A DNA stretch of 64,000 nucleotides from Zygaena filipendulae (GCA_907165275.2 OU015675.1:3861501-3925500), one strand, 5' to 3'. Counted from the stretch's first letter, positions 21,225 to 33,162 are shown. The notes: a model not told the origin generated them from the letters alone. Made by a program: numbers and translations.

Positions 21225-23467
21225 CACTGTATTCTTATTTAAAATATTTTTTTCTTTTAAGCGTTACCAAATAAACTTATGCTTGTTATAATAAAACAAT
21301 TTGTGTAATTTAAGCCAACATTTCCAATGATACGATAAAGGAGTTTGGTTGGAAATTTAATTTTGGTATTCGAAGATGCAGCGATGTCTTGAAGATGCCG
21401 ATACTCGTTGTGGCTTACTCCGTGAGTGTCGAGTTGCCTGCAATGAGACAAAGTAATTCGATCAGTACGCCAGCAGGAGCTGTATCTGTTGGAATTCAGT
21501 ATCGGATTCCCGCTGCATTTATATGAGGTTTTGGATGGATTCCAAAACTTCAGGGTGTTAGGTACATAGCTCTATAATATTAAATGCGAAATATGCTTAA
21601 ATTGTGAGTGCATTTGAATTTATATTGTGATATTTCATCGTACAGTTATAATATGATCAAGCGAAATCCGAAAGAAGGATGGCCAAATCGTACTCGAGAC
21701 GAAACAATGGTGTCCATATATGATATATATATGAAAAATACCCTTATTTTTTAAGATCTTAAAAAACACAAAAAGTATCTCTATAAGTAGCCACAAAAAA
21801 AGATATCAATTTATTTTTATTTTTATAACTTCTATGACATTTATGTATGTGGTTTCAGAACGCACCTTTTGACGATTCATTTCACGTATGAAATGACTTA
21901 GTATTCAAAGACTATAATTATTCACGTTTTTCTGAATGGTTTTACTCGATAAGTATGTAGGCATCAAATCAACAACTGTGTGTGCATTCTTGTTATAAAA
22001 AATAATTATGTAGGTTCATAGTAAGTATAATCATTTTGTTCAATTGCGTACAACGGAACGTTATTTGTCCTCGACAAGTTACTTAATCTGTGGTCATCGA
22101 ACCACGCCAGTGATTGTCATTGTTATTTTGTTATTTGTTTTTTATTGACCATTGACATGACATCCGGCAATCACGCACGCTTCTCGCTTCACTTGCTGTT
22201 CTATTTTGGATTTCCTCTGTCGTTTTGACCAGTTTTGATCTAGGCATTTTGTACGGACTAATAACTACCACTTGTAACTATCGCTATCACTAACTACATT
22301 ATTTCTATGCTTATTTCTTTGCTAACTACACTTTTAGGTCAAAAAGGTAGTTGTTGATTCTAACCTCAAATGTATTGTTGATGTTATTTTAAAAACTCGT
22401 GGCTATTTAGATATGATTTTTAATCGGGATGGTATTTACAACATAAAAACAAATAAATCTAACTATATTTTATTTTGGGACATGAAAAATAAAAGTCAAG
22501 TCCAGCTCCTATAGAAATTTGGCCATTATTCTTTAAATTATGTAAATCAACAACCGGTGGTTTCAATTTTACCTGTGGGTAATTCTTACTAATATTAGAT
22601 ACCTATTTATAAGAGAAAATGGCTTCAATATTTAAATTAAACAAGCCTTATTATTAAAACAACATGCCTGCCTAGGTACTACTTAAAAATAGAGCGTAAC
22701 AAATCTACATTCTCTTGCACTTACTAACGTTAATTTATTTCCCACATTTTCTAGGTATATTAAAACATTAGTTGCGCTGTTCAAAATGTAGGTACAAGAA
22801 TTCGATAAATGTTTATGAACTTATATCTACTTTTAAGAGTACAAGTATATTATTAAAATTGAGTTCAATTCCAATTAAACCAACATACGTTACGTTTGGC
22901 GGAGATAAGGGATGGGAACGGCTAATTTTAAGTAAACGCCGCCGGAAGATCTGTAATCTTTGGTAACGTCTGCGAATTTCAATTTTCCCTTATAAACAGT
23001 TTAGCGGCCGCGACCCCACTGTTTCGTGCGGAGTATCGAATGGCAATGGAATGAATTGGAGCTAATGTGGTAACTGGTAAGTGGCTCCTCGGGTGGGGTG
23101 GGGAGAAATTCGTGAAAATAAGAGAGCAGACCGGCGTATGAAACGCGGCGTTTGTAAGCCGCTTCTCTACGTCTATACACATAAATAACATTGAGGTGTC
23201 TGTTTGGCAAAATAACAGATTTAAACTGAATGCATGTAAAAGTATACACGTTACTTATAACAAAAACCCTAAGTTTTACAATTAAGTTTTTTCTGTGTAT
23301 GTTTGTTCTATCTAAAACGGTTGTGCCAATTTTGATGGGACTTTCACTGGCAGATATAATAAAGAATAACTTAAGCTAACTTTATCAGAGTTCCGGTGGG
23401 AATTAGTATGTAATAATGTTCGTATATACCGTATAAACCCTAAGTTTTACAATTAGCACCCTTTTTA
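21225..23467. other. Non-coding; GC-richer patch 22900..23170 unassigned
   Basis: Mostly AT-rich. 22900..23170 is distinctly GC-richer with several overlapping short frames and no recognised content. Around 23250..23400 weak Helitron-like blocks (TGTATGTTTGTTCTATC, AGAGTTCCGGTGGGAATT) occur. Confidence 0.3.
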
Positions 23468-23570
23468 GGCCAGGTGTCACGGATTTGATTACCGTTACGT
23501 ACCGTACAAATATATAGATATTATTACGTTATAAATGTTTACGCGGTAATCAAATCCGTGACACCTGGCC
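23468..23570. mobile_element. 103-bp inverted-repeat element with TA target
   Basis: Perfect terminal inverted repeats of 27 bp, beginning GGCCAGGTGTCACGGATTTG at 23468 and closing CAAATCCGTGACACCTGGCC at 23570. Both ends are flanked by TA. TA duplication with short inverted repeats is the mark of Tc1/mariner-type transposition. There is no coding frame, so it is non-autonomous. Identical arms suggest a recent insertion. Confidence 0.8.
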
Positions 23571-24281
23571 TATCATATCATTTTCGAACAAAAAGTTTCG
23601 TCAGTAATTATCTTTTATCGTTTTTTGTGTACCTATTTTAAAAATTTAATATTTGACACTTACACTAATGTCTTGTTGTTGTTAGTGGCATAGTTATTCT
23701 AATAAATTATTTAAAAAATACCTAGATACCTTTTTGGCAGAAAATCTAAAACAGTAGTTTATCATGATCGTCGGCGAAAACTGTTCCGGCAGAAAATAAC
23801 ATTTGGAACAGAAGAACGTCGTTTTGAACTGCGTCTTTATGAGAGCTCGTTTGCACAACATTAATTGTAATTGGATTCCATACACGTTTCTATACACAGA
23901 GCAGGGCGAAATTGGATTTTGATACCTACTCTCTTTAGATATTATGCATTTATATCCTTGTTGATTCGCTCGACATCGTCGCCGTTAAGTTCGCCGTCTC
24001 ATTTAGATAAGCCCATCGACTACTACTTTTTATTCCAGAAGCTAAATTGGTTCAATATTTTACTGAGCAAACAAATTTAGCATTTTTTTTAATCTGTATA
24101 CCTGTTATCGGCTGCTTCCTAAGAATAACACATTTTTCATTTGTCGTTATCAGATGGAATTGTAATAAAAATATACAAAAAGAATCACTTCTTGTGTACC
24201 TATACTTGCACATACACACTTACACACGCATTTAGTTTTCATTCGTATCTGTTTATTGCCTGTATCTTTTAATTAGGTAAT
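23571..24281. other. Non-coding, nothing recognised
   Basis: AT-rich between two inverted-repeat elements. The open frames at 23694..24235 overlap on both strands and lack recognisable features. Confidence 0.35.
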
Positions 24282-24687
24282 TAAAGGTATGTTCCGTAAT
24301 CACTGCGAGCACTGTAATGTACCTATGACGTCACTTCAGTATACTGCGAAGCCATTCCTATAAAGTTAACCATAGGTACTGAGCTATACTGGTTACTGTT
24401 TAAAACGGATTGCAGTCCAGTATACTGTCATACATTTCACGCTGTCAACCACTCATGTCAACCGACCGACACGGTCGACCAATCATTGGTCCGAGGTTGA
24501 TCACGTGATCACACCACTGAGAGCACCTTACCTTGAAAGTGCCAGTGCTCACAGTACAAAAATGGCGACGATAAGACGTCATACCGCCTACTGCGGATAC
24601 TGCGGCAGCATACTGAATGTTATTCGAAACGAATTTCAGGGAGTGCCTTAGGCCAGTGCTATCAGTATAAAACGGAACATACCTTTA
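24282..24687. mobile_element. 406-bp inverted-repeat element
   Basis: Ends TAAAGGTATGTTCCGT and ACGGAACATACCTTTA are inverted repeats of 16 bp. The body has no coding frame but contains a CRE-like TGACGTCA near 24328 and a perfect palindrome TGATCACGTGATCA near 24499 with an E-box core. Target duplication was not resolved, so the superfamily is not assigned. Confidence 0.7.
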
Positions 24688-25775
24688 GTGTTTTAGCACA
24701 CCATTTTTTCAAATGTGTCATTGAAAACAAAAACACCATCTTCCACCAATCTTCAGTGTCAGACAACGTATAGTAGATCAATAACATTTAATTTTAAAAA
24801 TAATGACTATTTTCAAAGAAAAATATTTATTAAAAGGAAAATTCATTGGCACCTAGCTTGTAAAACTGCCACACGATAAAACATCCGCGTTCAATTGTCA
24901 ATTGCAACAAAGGAGGTAACAGTGAAATCGACAGTAAAATAGACTGAACAAGGGTTGTAAATCCTGACCGTTTATTGTGAAACGTTGTTTCAGGTTCTTT
25001 TTACTTATACCTACATTATATACTTACTTCACATCGGCATTGTGTTACACAGTCTTGTTGGTAATAGGTGTTATCTATAAGATAAAATTCTGAGATGCAA
25101 ATTGGTTGTTGTCGGGTCTAAATCGTACCGTGTGCATGCGTGTCGTGTTCGTTATACCACTAACCACCACCATTCAGCAGCCATTTTGTTTACCCGAGGA
25201 AAACCATTGCGTAAACGTGTTAACAAACAGTTTTTAAACAAAAAGTGCCAATAAAGTTTTTGACTTTGGTAGATTCGTTCCGAAATACGTTTATCAGCCC
25301 CGTGATAACATAAATAAAATAAAAAATTAGTAATAGCGAACTCTTTACTTTAGTTACCGACTTCAAAAGGGAGGAGGTTCTCAATTGGACGTGTTTGTTT
25401 TTTTTTTTATGTAAGTAATAGGTACCTACGTACGTGTTTAAGTAAAAGTTAATATTACCCTGGAGAGAATGACGAAAAAATCTTTTTTATATTGAACAGA
25501 TTGAAATTTCTGACTTACTTCTCGTCGTAAGATAAATTTAATTTAAAATAAGTTTTCGCGCGCGGTACAGAGAATTTCATAATTTACTAAATTAAGAATG
25601 GCAAAATTATTTTGTCGAAAATTGGTCTCACGAAGTTTCGTAATAAAATAAAAATTCGAGATAATCTTAATAGATGTAAAGAGGTGGTTTTATAAACATA
25701 ATATTGTTTTAGTTACAACAGTTAAAGATATTATTTCTTTATAAATGGTCGGAAAGATCTATACTCATACTAATA
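24688..25775. other. Non-coding, nothing recognised
   Basis: AT-rich, with a GC-moderate patch at 25100..25230 that is not repeated elsewhere in the window. No exon boundary could be supported. Confidence 0.35.
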
Positions 25776-25872
25776 TTATAAAGAGGTAAAAGTATGTTTG
25801 TATGTATGTTCTGGAACTACTGACCAAATTCTAAAGATTCTTTTGCTGATTGGAAATTACAGTATCCACTAT
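25776..25872 (+). mobile_element. Helitron-like head fragment interrupted by a MITE
   Basis: CTAATATTATAAAGAGGTAA and TTCTGGAACTACTGACC match the head of one Helitron-like subfamily (compare 36488 and 56683). The match ends where the inverted-repeat element at 25873 begins. Confidence 0.45.
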
Positions 25873-26038
25873 CCATCCTCCTAAGTCAAGTTGACAGTTG
25901 CGTCACGTGGTCATGTATAGAATCGTCCAATCAAAAATTAGGTAAGTTTTGCGTGACCACGTAATTATAACATTTCCATTCCTTAGTTTTCTATGCGTTA
26001 ACGATTATAGATTATCAACTTGGCTAAGGAGGCATGGG
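25873..26038. mobile_element. Imperfect inverted-repeat element inside a Helitron piece
   Basis: CCATCCTCCTAAGTCAAGTTG on the left pairs with CAACTTGGCTAAGGAGGCATGG on the right, and the inner GCGTCACGTGGTCA pairs with TGACCACG. About 166 bp, no coding frame. Confidence 0.5.
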
Positions 26039-26060
26039 TGACGTAGAACTCTTTTTAGAG

Positions 26061-26254
26061 CCTTATAAGTGCAAAAGTGAGTTTGTTAGTTTGTTTGTTA
26101 CGCTTTCACACCTCAACAGCTAAACGGATCATCATATTGAATATATACGTACGCTTTTAGGGATACAGAGAAGGATATAGGCTAGAATTTTTATCCTGGA
26201 ATTCCCGCGGAAACTCCGAAATTACCGCCGGCGCAACCGCGGGGATCAGCTAGT
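26061..26254 (+). mobile_element. Helitron-like element
   Basis: Head CCTTATAAGTGCAAAAGTGAG, TTTGTTTGTTACGCTTTCAC, and a 3' end with GGAATTCCCGCGGAAACTCC then GCAACCGCGGGGATCAGCTAGT. Confidence 0.6.
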
Positions 26255-27851
26255 AGCTAATAAAGCGTCAAAATCGCAAAAAAAAATGTTTTTGTAAATA
26301 TTATGTATAGGTAAATTAATTATCCAATATTCTTATCCAATTCTATCATATTTTATATTATTTGTGTCGATATAGGTAAGTGACTGGCTCTTCATCGTAC
26401 ATTAAAATTCAAAGCCATCAGCTTGAAAAAGTTGTAGTTCCAATATAAAATTCTTTTCTCAATTAAATTGGTAGGGCGGCTCTTCAATTTGAGGATAGAA
26501 AAAAAAGACCGAGTTCCGCGCTTTAATGAAACTTGTTCGGGAGTGAAGCAATCAACTTATCATTTTATATCTACTTACCTACCTATACTTCGATCGTTGA
26601 AAGCTTGTTACTTTATTATTTCTATGAAAACTTTACGGCACCATCGAGAATAGTTGATTTCATCTTTCAACTTATCTTAGTTCCATAAAAAGGGAAAGAA
26701 AAATGGCCGTTTATTTCAGTTTACAACATTTCATGGCCAACAGAGGTTTACCTTAAAAGCCCTAAAAGTACCTATACTTATACTTATGAATATAGGTAAC
26801 ATTATAATTCAAAACAAGTAAACATATACTCTGAAATCCGCTGTTAGCTAGATAATGAAGTAAAGAAAATTTGCATATTAAATATAAAACATGAATGAAC
26901 TATTTTGTAGATTTGTTTTTATGGGAGGACAAATATAAACTGTATTGAATACGCTCTGCGCAAATTAAGGATATGTGTATGAAAAAAAGCAGTAGTTCAG
27001 TAGGCAGGCTTAAATAATAGACTCATCTTTTTCGTCGGTATCACTCTGTCAAGAGTGATACCGGTCGTGGTCATCACTAGACTCATAGATATCATACAGA
27101 TCACAATAGACTCATACCAGTAAACAAAAAGATAAACATTTGAATAGAGAATATGAGCTGGCTATCACCTTTACAATCAATACGACGTCAGTCGGAAGTC
27201 GGAACTATAGGAATCACCTTCTCTATAATATAAGTACAAGCGCCCGTTGCAAAAATCTTTCCTATCAGTACTCACAATTCGGCATTACCCAGCAAATTGT
27301 TTGGGAACGGCCAGCTCGTCCGTAAGGAACTCGGCCATTTGTCTGCACGACTCCATTTAGTTTTGTGGAAGGGATCGCACGGGTCAGGGGAGTGTATCAA
27401 TCGTAGGCTGAATTTTTTTTCAATCCATTCAATCATTCTTTTCCATTTTTTTTTTGTGTAAAATTATTTTAATGGTATTATTTATTTTATTTTATTTTAT
27501 TTTAATACTTCCTGGACAGTACTAAAATTTAAATGGGTATTTTTTTTGTAATTTGTGTTCTTTTTAGATTTAGGTACTGGCAGTTTTTTAAAGCTGTATC
27601 TATTAAATAGACTAGAAATAAGTCAGCATATTGATGAATAAATAAAATACATAAAAAATACAGTAAATTTTAATAACAATAAAGCTCCAATCCACATCCA
27701 AAACAATGACTTTTTAAATTTCTGTCTACATAAATATGTGTCTAAAAGAAGAGTTATAACAATATAAAATTTAAAACGTGAAATGTACGGGCGTAAGAGT
27801 GGTGCTCTAGCATAATATTGCTAAATATATCCTTACATATTTTAAAACAAA
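26255..27851. other. Non-coding; one perfect hairpin and a TTTTA microsatellite
   Basis: At 27036..27063 CGGTATCACTCT and AGAGTGATACCG form a perfect 12-bp stem with a four-base loop; it is followed by several spaced TAGACTCAT units. A (TTTTA)n run lies at about 27481..27503. Otherwise AT-rich. Confidence 0.45.
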
Positions 27852-28185
27852 GGTCTTCGCCGCGCCTGTCAGTTTGTCTGTCTGTTCGCGACTAAACTCA
27901 AAACTTAAAAACTACTGAATGGATTTTCATACGGTTTTCACCAATAGAAAAAAAGAAAAAAGAAGGAGAGAAAACTACATTTATTCTAGCACAACATACA
28001 AGAAAAAACAAATGGATAGAATGATTCAAGAGGAAGGTTAACACGTATAGTTTATTCTGAAATTCCCGTGGGAACTTTTTTAACACCTATAAGAAATTAG
28101 TAACGGAAAAAACAATGTATATTTACTTTAAATAAATAAAATAACTTAGAAATTATCGCGGGTGAAACTGCAGGGGACAGCTAGT
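27852..28185 (+). mobile_element. Helitron-like element with internal insertion
   Basis: Head GTCTGTCTGTTCGCGACTAA, GATTTTCATACGGTTTTCACC, then TTCCCGTGGGAACTT. About 70 bp later comes the 3' end ATCGCGGGTGAAACTGCAGG with GGACAGCTAGT. The extra AT-rich sequence between the two 3' blocks is an insertion relative to other copies. Confidence 0.55.
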
Positions 28186-29843
28186 TAAATGACAAAGAAA
28201 AACCTTTTATTTTATAATATCTGTCATACTCGTAGTTACCTCTTTTCTTAAACATTACTCGGTATTCTTTTATAAGTTATTAATCAGGAAAGAGAGAATC
28301 ACGAAAAAAGGGGAAATAAATTAAAAAGTTTCTGCTCCAATTAATCTTAAAGTTTTTACTTTTTCTCTTGAGTTTATTGATTTAATTTAACAAGAGTAAG
28401 GTCTTGTATACATACTTGGAGAGATTGCAACAGTATTTTAAGTGATTTTAGAATAATTTTTTGGTATTGAAAATTCTTTGGGGACAAAGGAAAAAATGTT
28501 ACGACAATCTTCTGTGTTTTTCTTTAGGTACCTACTATATAAATGTAGATATGTATTTATGGTCGAAGAATTAGACAAGCGATGCACTAATTCGAATTTC
28601 GAATACAAATTTATCTAAAAACATTTTGTTGTTTTTATTTTATTTATTTCTTGGATAAAAAACACGAACCGGTTTTTTTTTAAATAAAGGAAATAGAATT
28701 CGTACACGATCCCGAACATCGGATTTAACTTGTGACAGAAAAAGATGTCCTATACTTTTAAATAGAGATAGAACGAGATGTGAATAGCGTTTGTTTTCCA
28801 CGCGAAAAGCAATCTAATCTATCTAGACTGATCGACCATTAGTGGGGTATTTGCTAGCATCGTAACTTACGGGCCTTATTTGGGTTTGAAGTATAATTTA
28901 TTGTCTTCAATTCTATCCGTAAAGGAGGAAAGGTTAAGCAATAAATTGGACACAGCTGTGTTGCAGACATAGGCGCGAAATTAGGTCGAAAACAGCAGAT
29001 TTGCTATCATTCCCCATTCAATATTTATTTTGTTGTTGGTATAAAGAAACGGGAAAGTGAAATAAATTGGTTGGCTATTTTAGTTTTGTTGTACCATTTC
29101 CAATCGTTTAAGCTTTCGTCGATACAAGCATTTTATCGCATGGATTAAATAGAAAAGGATATATTTATAACCTTTTGTTTGTAGTTAACTTATCGACGGT
29201 AATGTTGGGAAAGTTGTGAATTTATTTGTCAATACTCGATAGGCTGTGTAGCAATTAGTCATATTCCTTTTTCGTTAGAACCAATTTAAAGATATGTATA
29301 CTTGCATAGGTAGGTATTGAGAACTTATTTTTATCAATGCAATAAAACACAATATGTCCAATTTAGCAGGTTATTTGCTAGCGGGCTGTTTTCCGTAACT
29401 CGACGTCTGAACGCCTATTTTGCGTGAATTTAGGAGGTTTTCAATCGGACAAAAATAACATACTTACCTACCTATATCTACTGTACTTTTATATTATTTT
29501 CCAAGAATAACCTCTTCAAATGCAGATTTATAGACATTTTATATAATATTTAAAAGCTTCTTTCCTTGTATTTTATGTTACTTCCCGCTCACATGCTGTA
29601 GGTAGCTAACCAAAGTACATAAAAATTGCTCTTATATTAAGTTCACGTTGCGACTTGCGACCCGCAGTGGGCCATATCGGGCTATTACTTTATTTCATAC
29701 CGGCCTTTGTTCTCATACAAAGATATTACATGCATCTTTAAACGACTTCTCCCTAGCACGTACAATAGAGACGTGGTAAAAAATTTAAGTGCTTAACTCC
29801 TAAGCGACATTTATGTGTCAATCGTAAATTTAAAATGGCGGCT
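28186..29843. other. Non-coding, nothing recognised
   Basis: AT-rich single-copy sequence up to the 8-bp target duplication of THAP element A. No coding or repeat structure was supported. Confidence 0.35.
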
Positions 29844-30125
29844 ATGCATATCAGGCTGTCGCAACTTCCATACTTCAGAAAAAATGTATGGATTGTGTCC
29901 AAGTTGAAATGGTGGCATTCGGTCTTCTCGCTCTATAGACTATGGCAATGTCAGTCAGTACTCAGTCGCTGTCTTAGGGGTAAAAATTTTGGCGCCTTGT
30001 TCAATTGAAAGAAAAATTAATTGTTATTGTGTTATTATTTGTTAATTTAATAGTATTTCAGTGTTTTTTTTTTAGTTTAGTACGTTTGTTTTGTCTTGTA
30101 AGTGAACCATCGAATAAGATCAAAG

Positions 30126-30463
30126 ATGTCTTATAAAACGTGTGAATTTGCGGAGTAAAATCGAAGAATGAAAATGGTGTAAAAAGGACTTTTCTTTCAA
30201 GATTTCCTCTTGATCCAGTCCGGTACGTAAATTTTATTCAATTTATAGTTGTTTTTATTCTTATTCAGTGCTTAAAATAACAAAAATAGTATTTTGTAAA
30301 TTTATTATGTGATTTGAAAGAATATGTAAATAGTGGGGAAAATACATATACAGATTTTTTTTACAGATATCGATAAATCCATTATTTTTGTTTTAAGTGC
30401 AAGAGTTGGGTTAAGACTAAAAAGAATTGGCCTATTTACCAATCGAACAACTCCATCAAATAA
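30126..30463 (+). pseudogene. THAP-domain transposase remnant, two exons (copy A)
   Basis: Exon 1 (30126..30222) starts MSYKTCEF; after a one-base shift it continues CGVKSKNENG and SRFPLDPVR, then meets a GTACGT donor. Exon 2 (from about 30398) reads CKSWVKTKKNWPIY and reaches a stop at 30461..30463. The cysteine pair, the RFPLDP segment and the spaced tryptophans are the signature of the N-terminal half of a THAP zinc-finger domain, the DNA-binding module of P-element transposases. The histidine and proline-rich AVPTIF-type end are missing. In this copy the base before TGC has changed, so the acceptor reads TTTTAAG rather than the TTTTAG|G of copy B. It is certainly inactive. Confidence 0.6.
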
Positions 30464-30994
30464 AATAGAGCAGTTGAATGCAGATCAAAATAAAATAGCA
30501 CAATTGAGTAAGAAAAAATAAGTCAAAGTCAATAAGTAAGTCTTTTTTATTCGTGCTGTTTTTACCGGGTGACCGTGTGATTATTCTTATAATAGTTTTA
30601 AACTATGGGCAAAGTTGTATGTTCAAGTGTTCTCCCTGAGCTGGACACTTGATTTTTTGCAAGAATCAGTTGCTTACTCAGGAGTCAGGGTACATAAAAT
30701 TGCAGCTAGCCGATACTGGTAATGAAGCTAACGATTTGTTTATGCTACATTGTCATTCGATTTTATTTTCTTGAATTTAGAATTTTTTAATTTATTCCAG
30801 TAATCGAGTGACCGGTTGACAAAAAGAAACCTTGGAAAACACCCACGCGCAGGAAGAAAAACCGTGACCCGTATTAGTCAAGTAGTCAACTTGACCATGT
30901 TCCACAAGACGGTGTTTCAATAAATACAAAAAAATACCTGTTTCAAATAAATGTTGTGTCTCACTCCCAAACAGCTACTTTCTTTATTTGAGGC

Positions 30995-31088
30995 AGCTGA
31001 AAAAGGCACCAATGATGGCTTACATTAAGTTCAATATTAAATATACTTAACCGACAGCAATTAAGCCGTCACTGGTGCTTTTTTCTGT
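30995..31088. repeat. Imperfect hairpin near the right end of THAP element A
   Basis: GGCACCAATGATGGCTTA and TAAGCCGTCACTGGTGC are complementary with two mismatches and flank about 40 bp; outer AGCT and AAAA/TTTT extend the pairing. The same hairpin is kept in copy B. Confidence 0.65.
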
Positions 31089-31308
31089 AGCTATAAAATA
31101 ATAAAAAAAACTATGAAGAACCGTAGTAGTCCTGATTTTTTATCGATATCGATATGACGACCATTCGCTATAAGCAGAACAGCACTATTTCTGTGGGAAT
31201 CGGCCATGATTGCTAGGGCAAAAATTTTGACAAATCGCGTCATTCCATTTCACAGTATGGGAGTCCCATATCTTAAAACGTAGTGATTATATGATCTTTG
31301 ATGCATAT

Positions 31309-31584
31309 AATGGCGGAAAGGTATTTATGAAAATTGAAAAGCTAAATATTATTTATAATTGACAAAAGGGGGACGGTCAAATACCGCTGCTGCAGCAGCT
31401 ACTGGACATTTTTAATTTGTGTACCTACCTATACCTACTAAATAAGCAACTAACTCTCGCAAGATAACTACCATTTATGGCTCTGAGAGCAGATTTTGAT
31501 ATCTTCAGCGAACCCTAAAACATTGTCTTGATAGATTGAAAAGTATTTTTAGCTCTACATCACCGAAATCGAAATTTCAATCTT
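31309..31584. other. Non-coding, nothing recognised
   Basis: AT-rich single-copy sequence with no support for any feature. Confidence 0.35.
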
Positions 31585-31646
31585 TTTTAGAGCCCGTCTT
31601 TAATAACACATTCTTAATAGTGTTATCATGAAGACGGACTCTAAAA
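31585..31646. repeat. 62-bp inverted repeat (hairpin)
   Basis: TTTTAGAGCCCGTCTTTAAT on the left pairs with ATGAAGACGGACTCTAAAA on the right with few mismatches, and inner AACAC pairs with GTGTT around a loop CATTCTTAATA region. It is probably a very small fold-back element. Confidence 0.6.
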
Positions 31647-31726
31647 GGCGTCCATAGTCAATAGGAAAATTTAACGTGTAGGTAAAAAAGGTAAAACAAA
31701 TATTTATCATATCAATGTTTACCTTG

Positions 31727-31805
31727 ATTTTGGAATCGAACTCAAGACACCTGATGGCGAAGCAGTAGATTAACTATCCACTTCACTAACCGTGCTGTGT
31801 TATAA
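31727..31805 (-). mobile_element. tRNA-derived SINE remnant
   Basis: On the minus strand: GTTAGTGAAGTGGATAGTTAA, CTACTGCTTCGCCATC and TTGAGTTCGATTCC. The GTGGATAG box A-like and GTTCGATTCC box B-like blocks are spaced as in a tRNA head. The sequence differs from the SINE family at 763 and 9126. No full cloverleaf can be drawn, so it is not called a tRNA. Confidence 0.5.
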
Positions 31806-32959
31806 CATCGATTTTGAAATGGAATTGGGCAACACCTCAAATATCCATAGATACTATTATAGTTGAGAAACTGCAGTGTGCAATGAGTTAGATACTTGTG
31901 ATAGTAATCGTGACTAGCATATTATTACCAGGCATTACGCGGCTCCCTCACTGCCCAACTTTAGCTGTAGCAACTGGCATTATTTCCGAGAAATATAGTC
32001 TAAGCTAACAAACAGTTGAGTAAGCGTACTAAACTAATTTCTAATGGTAAACTCAATTTTAACCTTACTAAATCTGCCCCCTTACTCTTGACGCTATCTA
32101 GTAAGGGTCATACTCTTGACGTAATCGCGTTAGGATCAAATCGAAATCGAATCGAAATGAGATCGATAAGGAGTCAAATTTTACTACTTTTTAAGCTTTG
32201 AGATCGCGTTTCTATCGTATTCATCTGTTAATTTCTCGATTTCATTAAATCGGCAACGAAAACAATCTATTTCTATTGACTTGCCAAACGTCATCTTTAG
32301 ACATTAACACGATTCCAAATACGATCTCAATTTGAACTCAAATCAAAATCGAAATCAGCCTCAAATCATATTCAAGAGTTATGGAGCTGGTTCTATTGAA
32401 CTTAAACTTTGAATATATACCTTTACTACGACATATTTGAAATACCTGGAGGAAAACTTACTGACATACTATACCTATCCTTAAAAAAAAAATCGAAGTT
32501 ACCTTTTTATTTTACTAAATCTTTAAAATAATTATAATACTGAAGTATTGTATTACCTATATTAACCAACGTTAAATTTGTGTATTGCTATAAAATAATA
32601 ATATACAGGTGTTAAGACTTAAATTCTTGGAAAGATTAATAACCTAATCATTTATGGACTGTTTACTTTCACAAATTGCGAATGAAAAATGTTTTATTAA
32701 ATAATAATTCGATTTATCTCGCCTGCTTTTACCGTGATGAGAAACAGTCGAAGTAAATACAAAACCGTTTTTTTTTGTTTCAATAATATTGAGTGCTTAT
32801 CTTATTATACCTATATATTATTGTAGAAATACATATTTATGGTTATTACGTAAGTGCTACCCACCTTATAGCAAGTTACAAATTATTTTTTTACAAACTG
32901 AAAGAAACCGACGCCTTGAGTTTCCAAATAAGTCTTTTAAATAAAACCGATATGTTACC
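31806..32959. other. Non-coding; ATCGAAATC-rich patch
   Basis: At 32130..32360 short units such as AAATCGAAATCG recur on both strands, possibly a decayed inverted-repeat element. Otherwise AT-rich. Confidence 0.3.
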
Positions 32960-33162
32960 TGAAGGCATGTTGAACACATCACTCACTCACAGACTGATCG
33001 ACGCACGCACAGCTGAAACCGCTGGGTCTAGAAATTTTGCACAAATATTCCTTAAGTGACATGTGGTGGTGTGCACTAAGAAAGGATTTTTGAAAATTCA
33101 ACCCCTAAAGGGGTGAAAGAGGGTTGCAAAGTTTGTATGGAAAATCGCGGGCAAAAGCTAGT
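32960..33162 (+). mobile_element. Helitron-like element of a second subfamily
   Basis: CACTCACTCACAGACTGATCG, then AACCCCTAAAGGGGTGAAAG, and the 3' end ATCGCGGGCAAAAGCTAGT. It shares the CTAGT terminus but not the CCGCGGGTGAAACC hairpin of the main family. Confidence 0.5.

Larger units (their letters stand above)
29852..31300 (+). mobile_element. P-element-like non-autonomous transposon, copy A
   Basis: A 1449-bp element, CAGGCTGTCGCAACTTCC at the left and ATATGATCTTTG at the right, flanked on both sides by the perfect 8-bp duplication ATGCATAT (29844..29851 and 31301..31308). A second copy, almost identical by eye, is at 51815..53214 with a different 8-bp duplication, which fixes the ends. 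Ends of the form CA...TG, 8-bp duplications and an internal THAP-domain remnant together fit the P-element superfamily. hAT elements also make 8-bp duplications but do not usually carry a THAP domain. The terminal inverted repeat is not obvious beyond the CA/TG. No full transposase remains. Confidence 0.75.
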
